NCBI GenBank assembly: GCA_002869605.1 | Contig: PKUI01000170.1 | Coordinates: forward strand, 1 to 64,000 | Length of the DNA: 64,000 nucleotides | DNA from: Desulfuromonas sp. | Lineage (GTDB): Bacteria; Desulfobacterota; Desulfuromonadia; Desulfuromonadales; SZUA-401 | Direction: 5' to 3' | Shown: in pieces, positions 35,880-43,816 of the stretch | How the letters are laid out: every line of letters starts with the position of its first letter | How positions within the stretch are numbered: the first letter of the stretch is position 1 | Program-made: the position numbers and the translations under genes | The notes under the pieces: generated by a model | What the model was told of the DNA's origin: nothing | Seen by the model: the letters and a program-made list of their open reading frames with translations, nothing else | Database searches by the model: none

Positions 35880-36748
35880 ATCAACCGATGCTTGTTATAC
35901 CGAATAGTGAATCCCTCTTTTCGAAATTGCGGGGGCAGTCGCTGATTGTCCGCTGTTTCCGCGAGGAAGAAATTCAAGGCATCTCCCAGGCAGCACAAGG
36001 GAATTTTCATCTGAAGGCCGTATGGCTTTCGAAGGATGCCCCGCTTTCTTCCGCGCGCCTTCACGAGAGTTGGGCCGATGTTCCTGTCGCTTTCGAAGTG
36101 ACAGGGGTCGGGGATATTCAAACCGTAATTAACATGTGCCCGTTTCTGCGCGGTCATAATATCCGCATCCTAATTCCGGGAACCTCTCAGGAGAATTTCG
36201 TTGGCCTGCGGATCCTGTCTTCCGCCGGAATCACCCCGGTGGTGACCTTGCCTTCACAAGGGATTGACTGGGAGGCGCTGAACGACCTTCTACACTACGA
36301 TGTCTACGCCAGGGTGCCCCATGCTCCGATCGAGCCGTTTGCCTATGCCGTTGATCGCTTCAGAAACAGGCAGGCCCTCGACCTTGGCCCGGTATATTTC
36401 GACAATCCGGAAGCTTATCTGCATGTCGATGAGCAAGGGCATGTTGCGACCTCGCAGAAGGCCTTGGAGAGCGGAACATTTCTCGGGCATATCGACGACG
36501 GGCTCGACAAGATATGCGCTTCCGAAGCCTACTATGCGGGCCTGAAAGGGTGGCGACAGCACTTCCTTCAGGATGACGGCTGTGCCTACTGTCCAGGGTG
36601 GCGACTCTGCATGGGGCGTTGTTCGGACTATCTCGACCAGACCCCTGAACAGTCCCCCTGTCAGGGCTTTTTTGAGAGTTTGTTCGAGGCAGTCGAGTTT
36701 GCCCAGAATAGACAACAAGAGAATGGGCCGCGCTTATGGCAGTACTGA
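35876..36748 (+). CDS. SPASM-type partner protein lacking the radical SAM Cys motif
   Basis: A 290-residue protein from ATG 35876, which overlaps the previous stop. The upstream in-frame start is rejected because it lies inside that gene. The first ~220 residues have a TIM-barrel-like alternating pattern (IRILIPGTSQENFVGLRILSSAGITPVVTL) but no CxxxCxxC. The C-terminal part has CAYCPGWRLCMGRC and a further Cys262 (Cys236, 239, 245, 249, 262), a SPASM-like cluster motif. It overlaps the next radical SAM gene by 13 bp. I read it as a degenerate radical SAM relative that serves as partner, scaffold or peptide-binding subunit. Geobacter 'GeoRSP' systems, as I recall, also pair a radical SAM with a SPASM-only protein. 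Confidence 0.75.
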   Translation: MNQPMLVIPNSESLFSKLRGQSLIVRCFREEEIQGISQAAQGNFHLKAVWLSKDAPLSSARLHESWADVPVAFEVTGVGDIQTVINMCPFLRGHNIRILIPGTSQENFVGLRILSSAGITPVVTLPSQGIDWEALNDLLHYDVYARVPHAPIEPFAYAVDRFRNRQALDLGPVYFDNPEAYLHVDEQGHVATSQKALESGTFLGHIDDGLDKICASEAYYAGLKGWRQHFLQDDGCAYCPGWRLCMGRCSDYLDQTPEQSPCQGFFESLFEAVEFAQNRQQENGPRLWQY

Positions 36749-37827
36749 TTTTCAAACCACTCGAAAAGTGCAACTCCAATTGCGTCTACTGCGACACCAT
36801 TACCAAAAAGCAGGAGAAGGTAATGGGGTACGACCTCTTGGAGCTCTTATTTAAGCGCATCGACGAATATCTGAAGAGTGCTCCCGGTGAAAACTTGGTC
36901 CTGACCTGGCACGGCGGTGAGATGTGCCTGCTCGGAGCCGAATATTTCAAGAAGGCCTATGAGCTGCAAAGGGAGATTTGCGCTGAGACGATGGGGCGAA
37001 TCTCCCATGAGGCGCAAAGCAACCTGACCCTGATCGACCAAGAGATCATTGACGTTTTCAAGCTCTTCGGCATGGGCTCCTTCGGTACGAGCTTTGATCC
37101 GCTGCCAGGCATTCGTGGCTACGGCGCCAAACGGGATTCCAAAACCTATAATCAGAATTTTTTCCGCGGAGTTGACCTGCTGGAGAAAAACGGTATGGGC
37201 TGGGGCCCTATTTATACGGTTCATCGCAAGGCACTTGACTGCGCCCCCAAGGTTTTTCACTACCTCGTCAATTTAAACCCGAGCGCTCCGCCGAAATTCA
37301 ATCTCGTCCGCGCCTACGGAAATGAAGAGAGCGAGTTTGCCATAACCGAAGAGGAATATGCCGATTTTCTCGGGGAGCTGTTTCAGATCTATTGGCCTCA
37401 TCGGGACAGGTTTGGGTCGGTTCAGCCGTTCCAAGGCTATATCGACAACATCCAGAACCCGCAGAGCGGTCTAGTGTGCGACATGATGGGCAACTGCGCC
37501 AACCAATGGCTATTCGTTGGCCCTGAAGGCGAGGCCGGGCACTGCGGCGTCGCCGGCGATTACAAGCAGTTTGAATATGGAAACATTCAGGATTTATCCT
37601 TCCAGGAGATCCTGTTTGATCCGAAACGGGACCTTTTGAAACAACGTCAGAGCGAGCTGCCCCATGGAGAATGTGGCGACTGCAGGTACTGGCGAGTCTG
37701 CCATGGCGGATGCCCGGTGTGTGCCCAGCTGCAGCACGGAACACCATTGCAGCGATCCCCAAGCTGTGTTTCGACCAAAATGTTTCTTGAAAAGTACTTT
37801 GAGCCGATCACCGGGTTGCGCTTCTGA
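36736..37827 (+). CDS. Radical SAM/SPASM peptide-modifying enzyme (second)
   Basis: A 363-residue enzyme of the anaerobic sulfatase-maturase/HxsB-like branch. KPLEKCNSNCVYCD gives Cys12, Cys16 and Cys19 for the SAM cluster; LTWHGGEMCLLG is the GGE region. The SPASM region has Cys248, 254, 270, 313, 316, 322, 326, 329 and 344 (CGDCRYWRVCHGGCPVC), enough for two auxiliary clusters. This domain set is typical of enzymes that install thioether, cyclophane or C-C crosslinks or oxidise residues in ribosomal peptides. It overlaps the SPASM-only gene. The next gene, 128 bp on, is the repeat lipoprotein, the obvious candidate substrate. Confidence 0.9.
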   Translation: MAVLIFKPLEKCNSNCVYCDTITKKQEKVMGYDLLELLFKRIDEYLKSAPGENLVLTWHGGEMCLLGAEYFKKAYELQREICAETMGRISHEAQSNLTLIDQEIIDVFKLFGMGSFGTSFDPLPGIRGYGAKRDSKTYNQNFFRGVDLLEKNGMGWGPIYTVHRKALDCAPKVFHYLVNLNPSAPPKFNLVRAYGNEESEFAITEEEYADFLGELFQIYWPHRDRFGSVQPFQGYIDNIQNPQSGLVCDMMGNCANQWLFVGPEGEAGHCGVAGDYKQFEYGNIQDLSFQEILFDPKRDLLKQRQSELPHGECGDCRYWRVCHGGCPVCAQLQHGTPLQRSPSCVSTKMFLEKYFEPITGLRF

Positions 37828-37955
37828 TCAGCCTTCGACTGTGAGCAGATGTCGAAATTGCCCCGACACGGAGCTTTTGAGCATTTGAATGAATATTATC
37901 TTCCCTAAGTTTTTTATCGTCTAAAGAGAGTGTTTAGCCTTTTTGAGGAGGTGTT

Positions 37956-38447
37956 ATGAAAAAGAAAGTTTTGACTAGCGCAGAAGCGGAAGTCCAGCAA
38001 ATGGGCTACACGCGTCGCCAGGCCTTGAAGAGAATCGCCAAGGCAGGTACCGTTGTCGCAACCGGCGGGCTCGGAGCAACGCTGGCCGCCTGTGGCGGAG
38101 GGGGAGGCTATAGTGATTACGCCAATGTCTACACTGACACCTATAGCGATACCTACACGCCATACAGTAACAGCTATACCAATTACTATGTAACCTACAC
38201 CAATTACTACGTTACTTACAGTGACACCTACACTAATAACTACACCAATTATTATGTTACCTACACAAACTACTACGTAACCTACACCAACCAGTATACA
38301 AATTACTATGTAACCTATACTAACCAATATACAAATTACTACGTAACCTATACTAACCAGTATACAAATTATTATGTTACCTATAGCTACAACAACAACT
38401 ACACTAATTATTACGTAGTATATACAAATTATTATGTATCTTATTGA
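37956..38447 (+). CDS. Tat-exported lipoprotein with Tyr/Thr/Asn repeats, candidate radical-SAM substrate
   Basis: 163 residues after a GAGGAGG site. The N-terminus is a twin-arginine signal (YTRRQALKRIAKAG, Arg20-Arg21) ending in the lipobox LAAC (Cys46), then five Gly. Residues 52-163 are a low-complexity repeat: 41 Tyr in 112 residues, nine copies of TNYYV, and 20 Tyr-x-Asn/Asp triads (YSD, YAN, YTD, YSN, YTN, YNN), with no Lys, Arg, His or Trp. Codons for identical repeats vary (Tyr TAT/TAC, Val GTA/GTT, Thr ACC/ACT/ACA), so the protein sequence, not recent DNA duplication, seems to be conserved. Tat export suits a protein modified or folded in the cytosol. Surface anchoring is inferred. 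No known family recognised. Confidence 0.85.
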   Translation: MKKKVLTSAEAEVQQMGYTRRQALKRIAKAGTVVATGGLGATLAACGGGGGYSDYANVYTDTYSDTYTPYSNSYTNYYVTYTNYYVTYSDTYTNNYTNYYVTYTNYYVTYTNQYTNYYVTYTNQYTNYYVTYTNQYTNYYVTYSYNNNYTNYYVVYTNYYVSY

Positions 38448-38511
38448 TTGTTTTGTTGGCTTTCGAATCCTACAAATTCGTTGAAGGTTTGTTGAAATTT
38501 TATACTCTGAC

Positions 38512-38556
38512 AAAGCATCGCCAAGACCCCTTTAAAAATGGGTGGCGATGCTTTTC
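38512..38556 (+). terminator. Intrinsic terminator after the repeat lipoprotein
   Basis: AAAGCATCGCCA (38512-38523) pairs with TGGCGATGCTTT (38543-38554), followed by TTCTTT. It separates the peptide and maturase unit from the sugar-modifying genes, which then need their own promoter or read-through. Confidence 0.8.
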
Positions 38557-38616
38557 TTTATCTGCCGTTTAATTGCCTGAGATGATAGGCGAAGTCCGGT
38601 TGGAGGGCCTCTAAGT

Positions 38617-40245
38617 ATGATTCTCTCGCTGAATTTTAATCATGATGGCAGCGGTGTGATTTTGAATCAGGGACACATCGCCGCTTATGTGAATACTGAA
38701 CGTTTTTCACGGATCAAAAAACACCCCGGCCTCCGCGAAGAAGACCTCGACGAACTCTTTCGCCAGGCCGGGGCCACTATCGATGACATCTCTTTTGTCA
38801 TCCTGTGCAACCATGGGATTAATTACCCCGAGTTCCTCGAAGCTTTTGGTGATAAGTACACGGATGTTCCGTTTGACTACAAACTGAGTCCTGACTTTAA
38901 ACGTGTTGAAATGCGTGGCAGGACGATTGACTGCGCTTACAATCCTGACCATTTCCTCTGTCACGCGGCAGCCTCCTACTATTTTTCTCCGTTTAATTCG
39001 GCCCTCACGTTCGCCTACGACCCGATGGGAAGTGGCGCCTATATCGGGGTGGAGAATCGCCTCTCCCCCTTCCCGCTACCGGTAACGCGGGTTGGAGCTA
39101 TTTACAGCGAAATCTCCAGGGCCATTGGTTTCGGGGGGCTGTTTGGTGCCGGGAAAACCATGGGGCTTGCCCCGCTCGGAAAAGCCGCGGCCGGCCTTAC
39201 TCCTGCGCTGTTGGAATTTGCCCAGAACCCTCTGCGGGTCGATGATATCACTCCGGTTATCGAGGAGATCCTTGACCTGGCCGCCAAGCGGGAGATTATC
39301 GTCAAGGGACATAAGGGAAAATCCTGGAACGCCGCCTCCGCCTACATCGTGCAGGAGTTTCTTGAGACCGTCTTGAAGCATGTTCTCGAACAGCTATTTC
39401 GAGCCAATCAGCGGAATAAAATGGCTGGCAAGTTGGCGGCAAATCCGAACCTGTGTCTCTCTGGAGGGACGGCACTTAATTCTGTGGCGAATGAGAAGGT
39501 GTTTCGAGCTTCAAACTTTTCAAATTTCTATGCCCATCCCGCCTGCGGAGATGATGGCACCTCGATTGGTGCGGCCCTGTATTGGTGGCACCATGTGTTA
39601 GGCCATCCGAAAATACCCAGGCAGAATTCCGAGGCGATGTATTCGGTCGCATCTTACAGCTCGACATCTATAAAGGATGCGATCCGTTCATTTGAAAACC
39701 GTGTCGAATCTTGGTCTTCGACTGATTATATTGCCGAGACAGCACAGTATATTTCTGAGGGGAAGATTGTCGGATGGTTTAACGGTGCAAGCGAAATTGG
39801 CCCACGTGCCCTAGGAAATCGTTCGATCCTGGCTGATCCTCGTCGTGCTGATATGTGTGACAAGTTAAACAAAAAGGTCAAACATCGCGAGAGCTTCCGA
39901 CCTTTTGCCCCCTCGGTTCTGTTAGAAGATGCACAAGGCTGGTTCGATGCCGTTGAGAGCCCCTACATGCTGCGCGTGGTAAGAGTCAAGAGTCGAGAAA
40001 TTCCGGCCGTCGATCATTTTGGATCGGCCAGAATCCAAACGGTCTCTGCGCAGGATAACAGCTCATATCATGCCCTGATCAAGGAGTTTAAGGACATCAC
40101 TGGTGTCCCTGCAGTTCTGAATACTTCCTTCAATGTCGGATTTGAGCCGATTGTCGAAACGCCCGAAGATGCCCTGAAGACCTTTGTTGACTCAGAACTT
40201 GATTATCTGGTTTTCCCTGGAATCATCGTTAAGAAAGCTCCTTAA
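38617..40245 (+). CDS. O-carbamoyltransferase (NodU/TobZ family)
   Basis: A 542-residue carbamoyltransferase that transfers carbamoyl from carbamoyl phosphate, through an adenylate, to a hydroxyl, usually of a sugar. N-terminal Kae1-like ASKHA fold (LSLNFNHDGSGVILNQGHIAAYVNTERFSR, HFLCHAAASYYFSPF, LCLSGGTALNSVANEKV, HPACGDDGTSIGAAL). C-terminal Carbam_trans_C domain with GWFNGASEIGPRALGNRSILADPR and HRESFRPFAPSVL. All key blocks are present and the length is normal. It stands 2 bp before the glycosyltransferase gene, so the two probably act on the same glycan. Link to the upstream radical-SAM genes rests on proximity and shared orientation. Confidence 0.93.
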   Translation: MILSLNFNHDGSGVILNQGHIAAYVNTERFSRIKKHPGLREEDLDELFRQAGATIDDISFVILCNHGINYPEFLEAFGDKYTDVPFDYKLSPDFKRVEMRGRTIDCAYNPDHFLCHAAASYYFSPFNSALTFAYDPMGSGAYIGVENRLSPFPLPVTRVGAIYSEISRAIGFGGLFGAGKTMGLAPLGKAAAGLTPALLEFAQNPLRVDDITPVIEEILDLAAKREIIVKGHKGKSWNAASAYIVQEFLETVLKHVLEQLFRANQRNKMAGKLAANPNLCLSGGTALNSVANEKVFRASNFSNFYAHPACGDDGTSIGAALYWWHHVLGHPKIPRQNSEAMYSVASYSSTSIKDAIRSFENRVESWSSTDYIAETAQYISEGKIVGWFNGASEIGPRALGNRSILADPRRADMCDKLNKKVKHRESFRPFAPSVLLEDAQGWFDAVESPYMLRVVRVKSREIPAVDHFGSARIQTVSAQDNSSYHALIKEFKDITGVPAVLNTSFNVGFEPIVETPEDALKTFVDSELDYLVFPGIIVKKAP

Positions 40246-40247
40246 TC

Positions 40248-42251
40248 ATGATTACCCTATCAGTCAACTCGAGGACAGTCGTAAGGCACCTGCCACCCAA
40301 TACCCCCACTCAGATTCTTATTGCGCGTCACGGTGGAATGGGAGATAGAGTCCAATTCCAGGCGATTGTGGAAGACGCCCTCCAGAAAAGAGGGGCCCAG
40401 TTTAAAAGAGTTGTCGCGGCCATCCCTCACCACGCAGGTGATTATGATGCCCATTCCTACACTTCATCTCCCGACGAGATCTGGGTTGTTCCCCAGGCCA
40501 AGGATGTTGACAAATTTCTGAAAGAATTCACGACCTTGGCTCGCACCATTCTTCCGGAGGTCGAGCAGTTTGAATTTGTCATGTATGACAGGCCTGCCGA
40601 CCCGGAAGACCTTGAGCGGCATGAGATCAATTTTCTTGACCACCATGAGGTTCTAACGGGGTTGGCTGCAAAAGATATCTACCCGGTCTTTACCGTTGGG
40701 GTTGATGCATACTCGAGGGCCGACACCTTACTAAAGGGCGCTGGAACCTCTGATCCAACCGGACCTTTGGTGGCGATGCATTGTCGGCTACAGTGCCCCC
40801 AGACGCCATCTGGTGGAGTTAAAAACCCGGACCCCGAAGACTTTATTTCAGCGATACGCTTTCTCCGTGAAAACTTAAAGGCCCGAATTGTTCTTTTAGC
40901 TGGCGATGAAGACTTGCCCGCCGAGCTTGAGAGCCTGGTTCATTTGCGTGTTCCGCAAGACCAATCTTTGCAACTCCCTGCTGCGATCCTTTCCTGCTGT
41001 GATTTGTTTATTGGAGGGGACTCGGGACCGATTCATCTTGCTGCTGCCGTTGGCCTCCCGTCGATCATAATTAGGCAAAACAACCCCTCCTGGATTCAGG
41101 GCCCTTTCTGCCCAGATTCTATGGCAACGCATATCCTTGCTACTTCGACCAACGAGCCGGAAAGGGGGTTGAGGTTTTCCCCCGAGAACCTCCTGGAGAC
41201 GGCTCAACTCATGCTTAAAGATGAGGAGATGCCTAAAAAGAAAGGAAAAGGCAAGAAGAAATCTGCGCCGAATGATGAAGTTGAGATCTGCTACCTGATG
41301 TTCAATCACGGCTGGGAAGAGTTTCTTGTCCAAAGAAAACGCCCCAATCTCAATGCAGAGTACAAAACCTCACCACCACAGCGGCAATACCTGAAATATT
41401 TGCGCAATTCCCTTGAAACCTTGGTGCTTTTTGGAGCGATCAAGAATTTCCATGTGAAAATTAGAGTTCTGGAATTGCTCGAGAACAACTTTTCCCATGA
41501 GGTCGAGGCTTTGCTGCAAGCAGTTCTGCCGTCAGGTACGTTCAGTATTGATAGAATACCCCTTGCACGCGTATCGCATCTGCTTGATTTTGAAATGAAT
41601 CAGCCGCAGGGGGGGCACATATCCCCCAATAAAATTCATGAGTGGCTTATATATCAGGCGATTATCGAAGGGGAACGGGAATCCGTTTTTGTGGTCGATG
41701 TGGATACCCTGTTTCTGGCTCCGGGATTTATTGAAAACATCGTATCTGTACTGAAAAGCTCGAAAGATTTAATGCTGGCCTCTTTTGTCGACGGTTCAAG
41801 ATTTGTTAACAGGGAGCCGGGTGGCTTTGTGATTCGGGATAGATTGCACTCGGTATTTTTGGCGATCAATCGTAAAAAACTCCAGTCGCAGATTGATCTT
41901 CAGAAAGACATTGATCTGCAATTAAATTTTTTCGATCGCGTGAAATTAATTAGATCGGACGTTGTTCGGAAGTATTACGAGGAAACCTGTCATTCTGATT
42001 GTTTGTCGTTTCTTACGGAGCAAATTTTCCAGTTAAACAATGGTCGATCCTTTCTGAACTTAAACCATATATCTCCTTCTTTTTTTGAGGGGGATGCCCT
42101 GACGATTATCAATAAGGACTTTTTCCACGGCAAATACAGTGATAGAAGTATTTTACAGGGCCTCGATAATCACCTCGACAAAGGACCAGTTACCCGTAAA
42201 AACCTGACCCGAGCGATGAACTTTGTTTCAAGCCTACCCGTAAACATATAG
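40248..42251 (+). CDS. Two-domain glycosyltransferase (GT9-like plus DxD domain)
   Basis: A 667-residue protein. Residues ~1-325 resemble GT9/heptosyltransferases, with the sugar-nucleotide region LFIGGDSGPIHLAAAVGLPSIII (~253-275). A Lys-rich linker (KKKGKGKKK, ~330-338) leads to a second domain (~345-667) with VVDVDTLFLAPGF, a DxD motif (Asp484-x-Asp486) typical of metal-dependent GT-A glycosyltransferases. The fusion suggests sequential addition of two sugars. No transmembrane segment is seen, so it acts in the cytosol, where the repeat protein (rich in Thr, Ser, Asn and Tyr hydroxyl or amide acceptors) would also be before Tat export. The acceptor is unproven; it could also be a lipid-linked or LPS sugar. 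Confidence 0.82.
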   Translation: MITLSVNSRTVVRHLPPNTPTQILIARHGGMGDRVQFQAIVEDALQKRGAQFKRVVAAIPHHAGDYDAHSYTSSPDEIWVVPQAKDVDKFLKEFTTLARTILPEVEQFEFVMYDRPADPEDLERHEINFLDHHEVLTGLAAKDIYPVFTVGVDAYSRADTLLKGAGTSDPTGPLVAMHCRLQCPQTPSGGVKNPDPEDFISAIRFLRENLKARIVLLAGDEDLPAELESLVHLRVPQDQSLQLPAAILSCCDLFIGGDSGPIHLAAAVGLPSIIIRQNNPSWIQGPFCPDSMATHILATSTNEPERGLRFSPENLLETAQLMLKDEEMPKKKGKGKKKSAPNDEVEICYLMFNHGWEEFLVQRKRPNLNAEYKTSPPQRQYLKYLRNSLETLVLFGAIKNFHVKIRVLELLENNFSHEVEALLQAVLPSGTFSIDRIPLARVSHLLDFEMNQPQGGHISPNKIHEWLIYQAIIEGERESVFVVDVDTLFLAPGFIENIVSVLKSSKDLMLASFVDGSRFVNREPGGFVIRDRLHSVFLAINRKKLQSQIDLQKDIDLQLNFFDRVKLIRSDVVRKYYEETCHSDCLSFLTEQIFQLNNGRSFLNLNHISPSFFEGDALTIINKDFFHGKYSDRSILQGLDNHLDKGPVTRKNLTRAMNFVSSLPVNI

Positions 42252-42355
42252 CAAGGTCGTTAGTTTTAGATTCTTATGATACTCCCGACTTAGGTAGTCA
42301 GTTTATACTTCTCTGCCGAGGAAGGGGGTTTCATAGTGCAACATGAGAGGCATTG

Positions 42356-42988
42356 ATGGTCGATAAATCTATCTGCCTATTCCTCTGCATATTCCTTCTA
42401 AGTGCATGTTCCACCAAAAAAGTTACGTTCACTTCGTCTCCCCCTGGAGCCAGGATATCCGCCGGAGAGCAGAGCTGTACGACTCCCTGTTCTCTCCATC
42501 TCAACAATGAAATCTCCGCGGCACAAATCATAGGCCCCGGCTGGGAGACACGTGCTGTTCAGCTCCCTGAAATGGGGAACGGAGAGATGGCAGCAACATC
42601 TTTTCTAGAAGGGGGCAAATGGGGTCTGGGAGGAATCGGCGCCGCCTGCACCATTGTGGGGCTCGTAGGCTTCGGCCTGGTCGAACTGGATGAAGATAGT
42701 GACAGCGAGTTGAAACAACTCAAACTTTATTCATTGATCACTACCGGCGTCGGCGTCGGGTTCATTTGGCTTGCAGACTTGGCCAACGAATCAAAACCGG
42801 ACAGTTTCAAAGTACATGTTGATTTTTTCAACGAATTGATCCCGGACAACCAGCAACCAGCATCGCCCATTCCCCCAACAGACGCCCCCCTTGAACCTTC
42901 CAGCTCCGATCTTTCCGAGGACAATCTTTTCGAACGGATCCAGCAGTTGAACTCAGGAACGGACCGATACACCAAAGAAGACCGTTGA
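42356..42988 (+). CDS. Small lipoprotein with PEGA-like segment
   Basis: 210 residues from ATG 42356, after AGAGG; an in-frame TTG just upstream is less likely. Lipoprotein signal with lipobox LLSAC. The segment VTFTSSPPGARISAGEQSCTTPCSLHL is PEGA-like (PxGAxI...G...G.TP). A hydrophobic Gly-rich pair of helices follows (GGIGAACTIVGLVGFGLVEL and LYSLITTGVGVGFIWLADLA), then a Pro/Ser/Asp-rich tail. Many small surface lipoproteins share this layout; the role is unknown. Same strand as the radical-SAM and glycosylation genes, 104 bp after them, so it may close that locus. Confidence 0.75.
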   Translation: MVDKSICLFLCIFLLSACSTKKVTFTSSPPGARISAGEQSCTTPCSLHLNNEISAAQIIGPGWETRAVQLPEMGNGEMAATSFLEGGKWGLGGIGAACTIVGLVGFGLVELDEDSDSELKQLKLYSLITTGVGVGFIWLADLANESKPDSFKVHVDFFNELIPDNQQPASPIPPTDAPLEPSSSDLSEDNLFERIQQLNSGTDRYTKEDR

Positions 42989-43213
42989 CTTGTCGGCCTT
43001 GCGAGGCTTCTGGCGCCCCCCTACCTTTTGCATGCTTTTTGCACTTAAAAATTTGGAGACGACTTGTGGGGAGGAGTAAAAAAGAAGCTAAAAAAGGCCA
43101 TGTTTTGTCGTCGTTCCGCCCTCTTTGAATTCATCGCGACCCGGGATCAAGCATTGTTCCCAGAAGAGCAGACGCTGCCTCGTAGTTCGTTGTGATTTTC
43201 TCGGACGACGAAA

Positions 43214-43240
43214 AAGGGGCCGCCCTAACAACGGCCCCTT
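43214..43240 (-). terminator. Intrinsic terminator of the small Cys-rich gene
   Basis: AAGGGGCCG (43214-43222) pairs with CGGCCCCTT (43232-43240). The A-tract on the left gives a U-run in the minus transcript. Confidence 0.8.
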
Positions 43241-43276
43241 GCAGAGCAAACTCCCATTCGATCTATTTCACTGCAG

Positions 43277-43477
43277 CTAGCTGCACAGAACACCCGATGG
43301 AGCAAGGTTATCACTCGGATCACACCCGAAAATTCGTTGATGGTCCCTGCGTACGCACTTTTCCATCAGTGGTCCTTGGCAAAAAAACTTCCTGAAACCT
43401 TCAGCATGGAAAACCGGGTTTTCTGCATATTTCTTGAAGAATGAACATTCCGGCAACTTTTCACATTCAGTCGACAT
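43277..43477 (-). CDS. Small Cys-containing cytosolic protein
   Basis: 66 residues from ATG 43477 (GGGGGT upstream). The spacing C-x5-C-x-F-F-K-K-Y ... GF-x3-FC-x-GPL-x3-C-x-R ... G-x2-PSDNLAPSG looks like a family of small proteins I have seen in delta-type anaerobes, with several conserved Cys, a GF..(Y/F)C.GP core and a P.DN..P.G tail. A metal or redox role is possible but not shown. Single gene with its own terminator. Confidence 0.7.
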   Translation of the reverse strand: MSTECEKLPECSFFKKYAENPVFHAEGFRKFFCQGPLMEKCVRRDHQRIFGCDPSDNLAPSGVLCS

Positions 43478-43816
43478 CTTTACCCCCGAAGACAAATCAA
43501 TCCCGAAGGAGAACAACCTGGCACCTCGGAACCTTTAGTAAACTGTTTAACTGACTACACCTTCGGACTTCGCATGTCAATCATTTTCCGCGCCGTAACT
43601 ACCTGATATAATTAACATATTGTACATTTTAACCCATCTGGTATTTGCTTGTGTGTTTATTTACTACTGCCAAACGAAAGTCCCGCCAAAGCAACCTTGA
43701 CAACCCTGAATACCCAGGGGACATGCCTGCAATTTCTTGATCTTACGACCCACAACCCGGCGGCGCAAAAAAAGGCGACGCCAACGGCGCCGCCTGTGTT
43801 GCTGAAAATCGATTCA
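43478..43816. other. Intergenic region
   Basis: About 340 bp between two minus-strand genes. AT-rich in the middle (CTGATATAATTAACATATTG near 43602). Apart from the terminator at 43774-43794, I see nothing that can be supported. Confidence 0.4.
43774..43794 (-). terminator. Terminator of the ACT-domain gene
   Basis: GGCG-a-CGCC, loop AAC, GGCG-c-CGCC (one mismatch), with a seven-A tract on the left that is a U-run on the minus strand. Confidence 0.75.

Noticed and set aside
38109..38444. Tandem DNA repeats taken as a CRISPR-like or satellite array
   Set aside because: The units are in frame inside one ORF with signal peptide and ribosome-binding site, vary at synonymous positions, and have no unique spacers.
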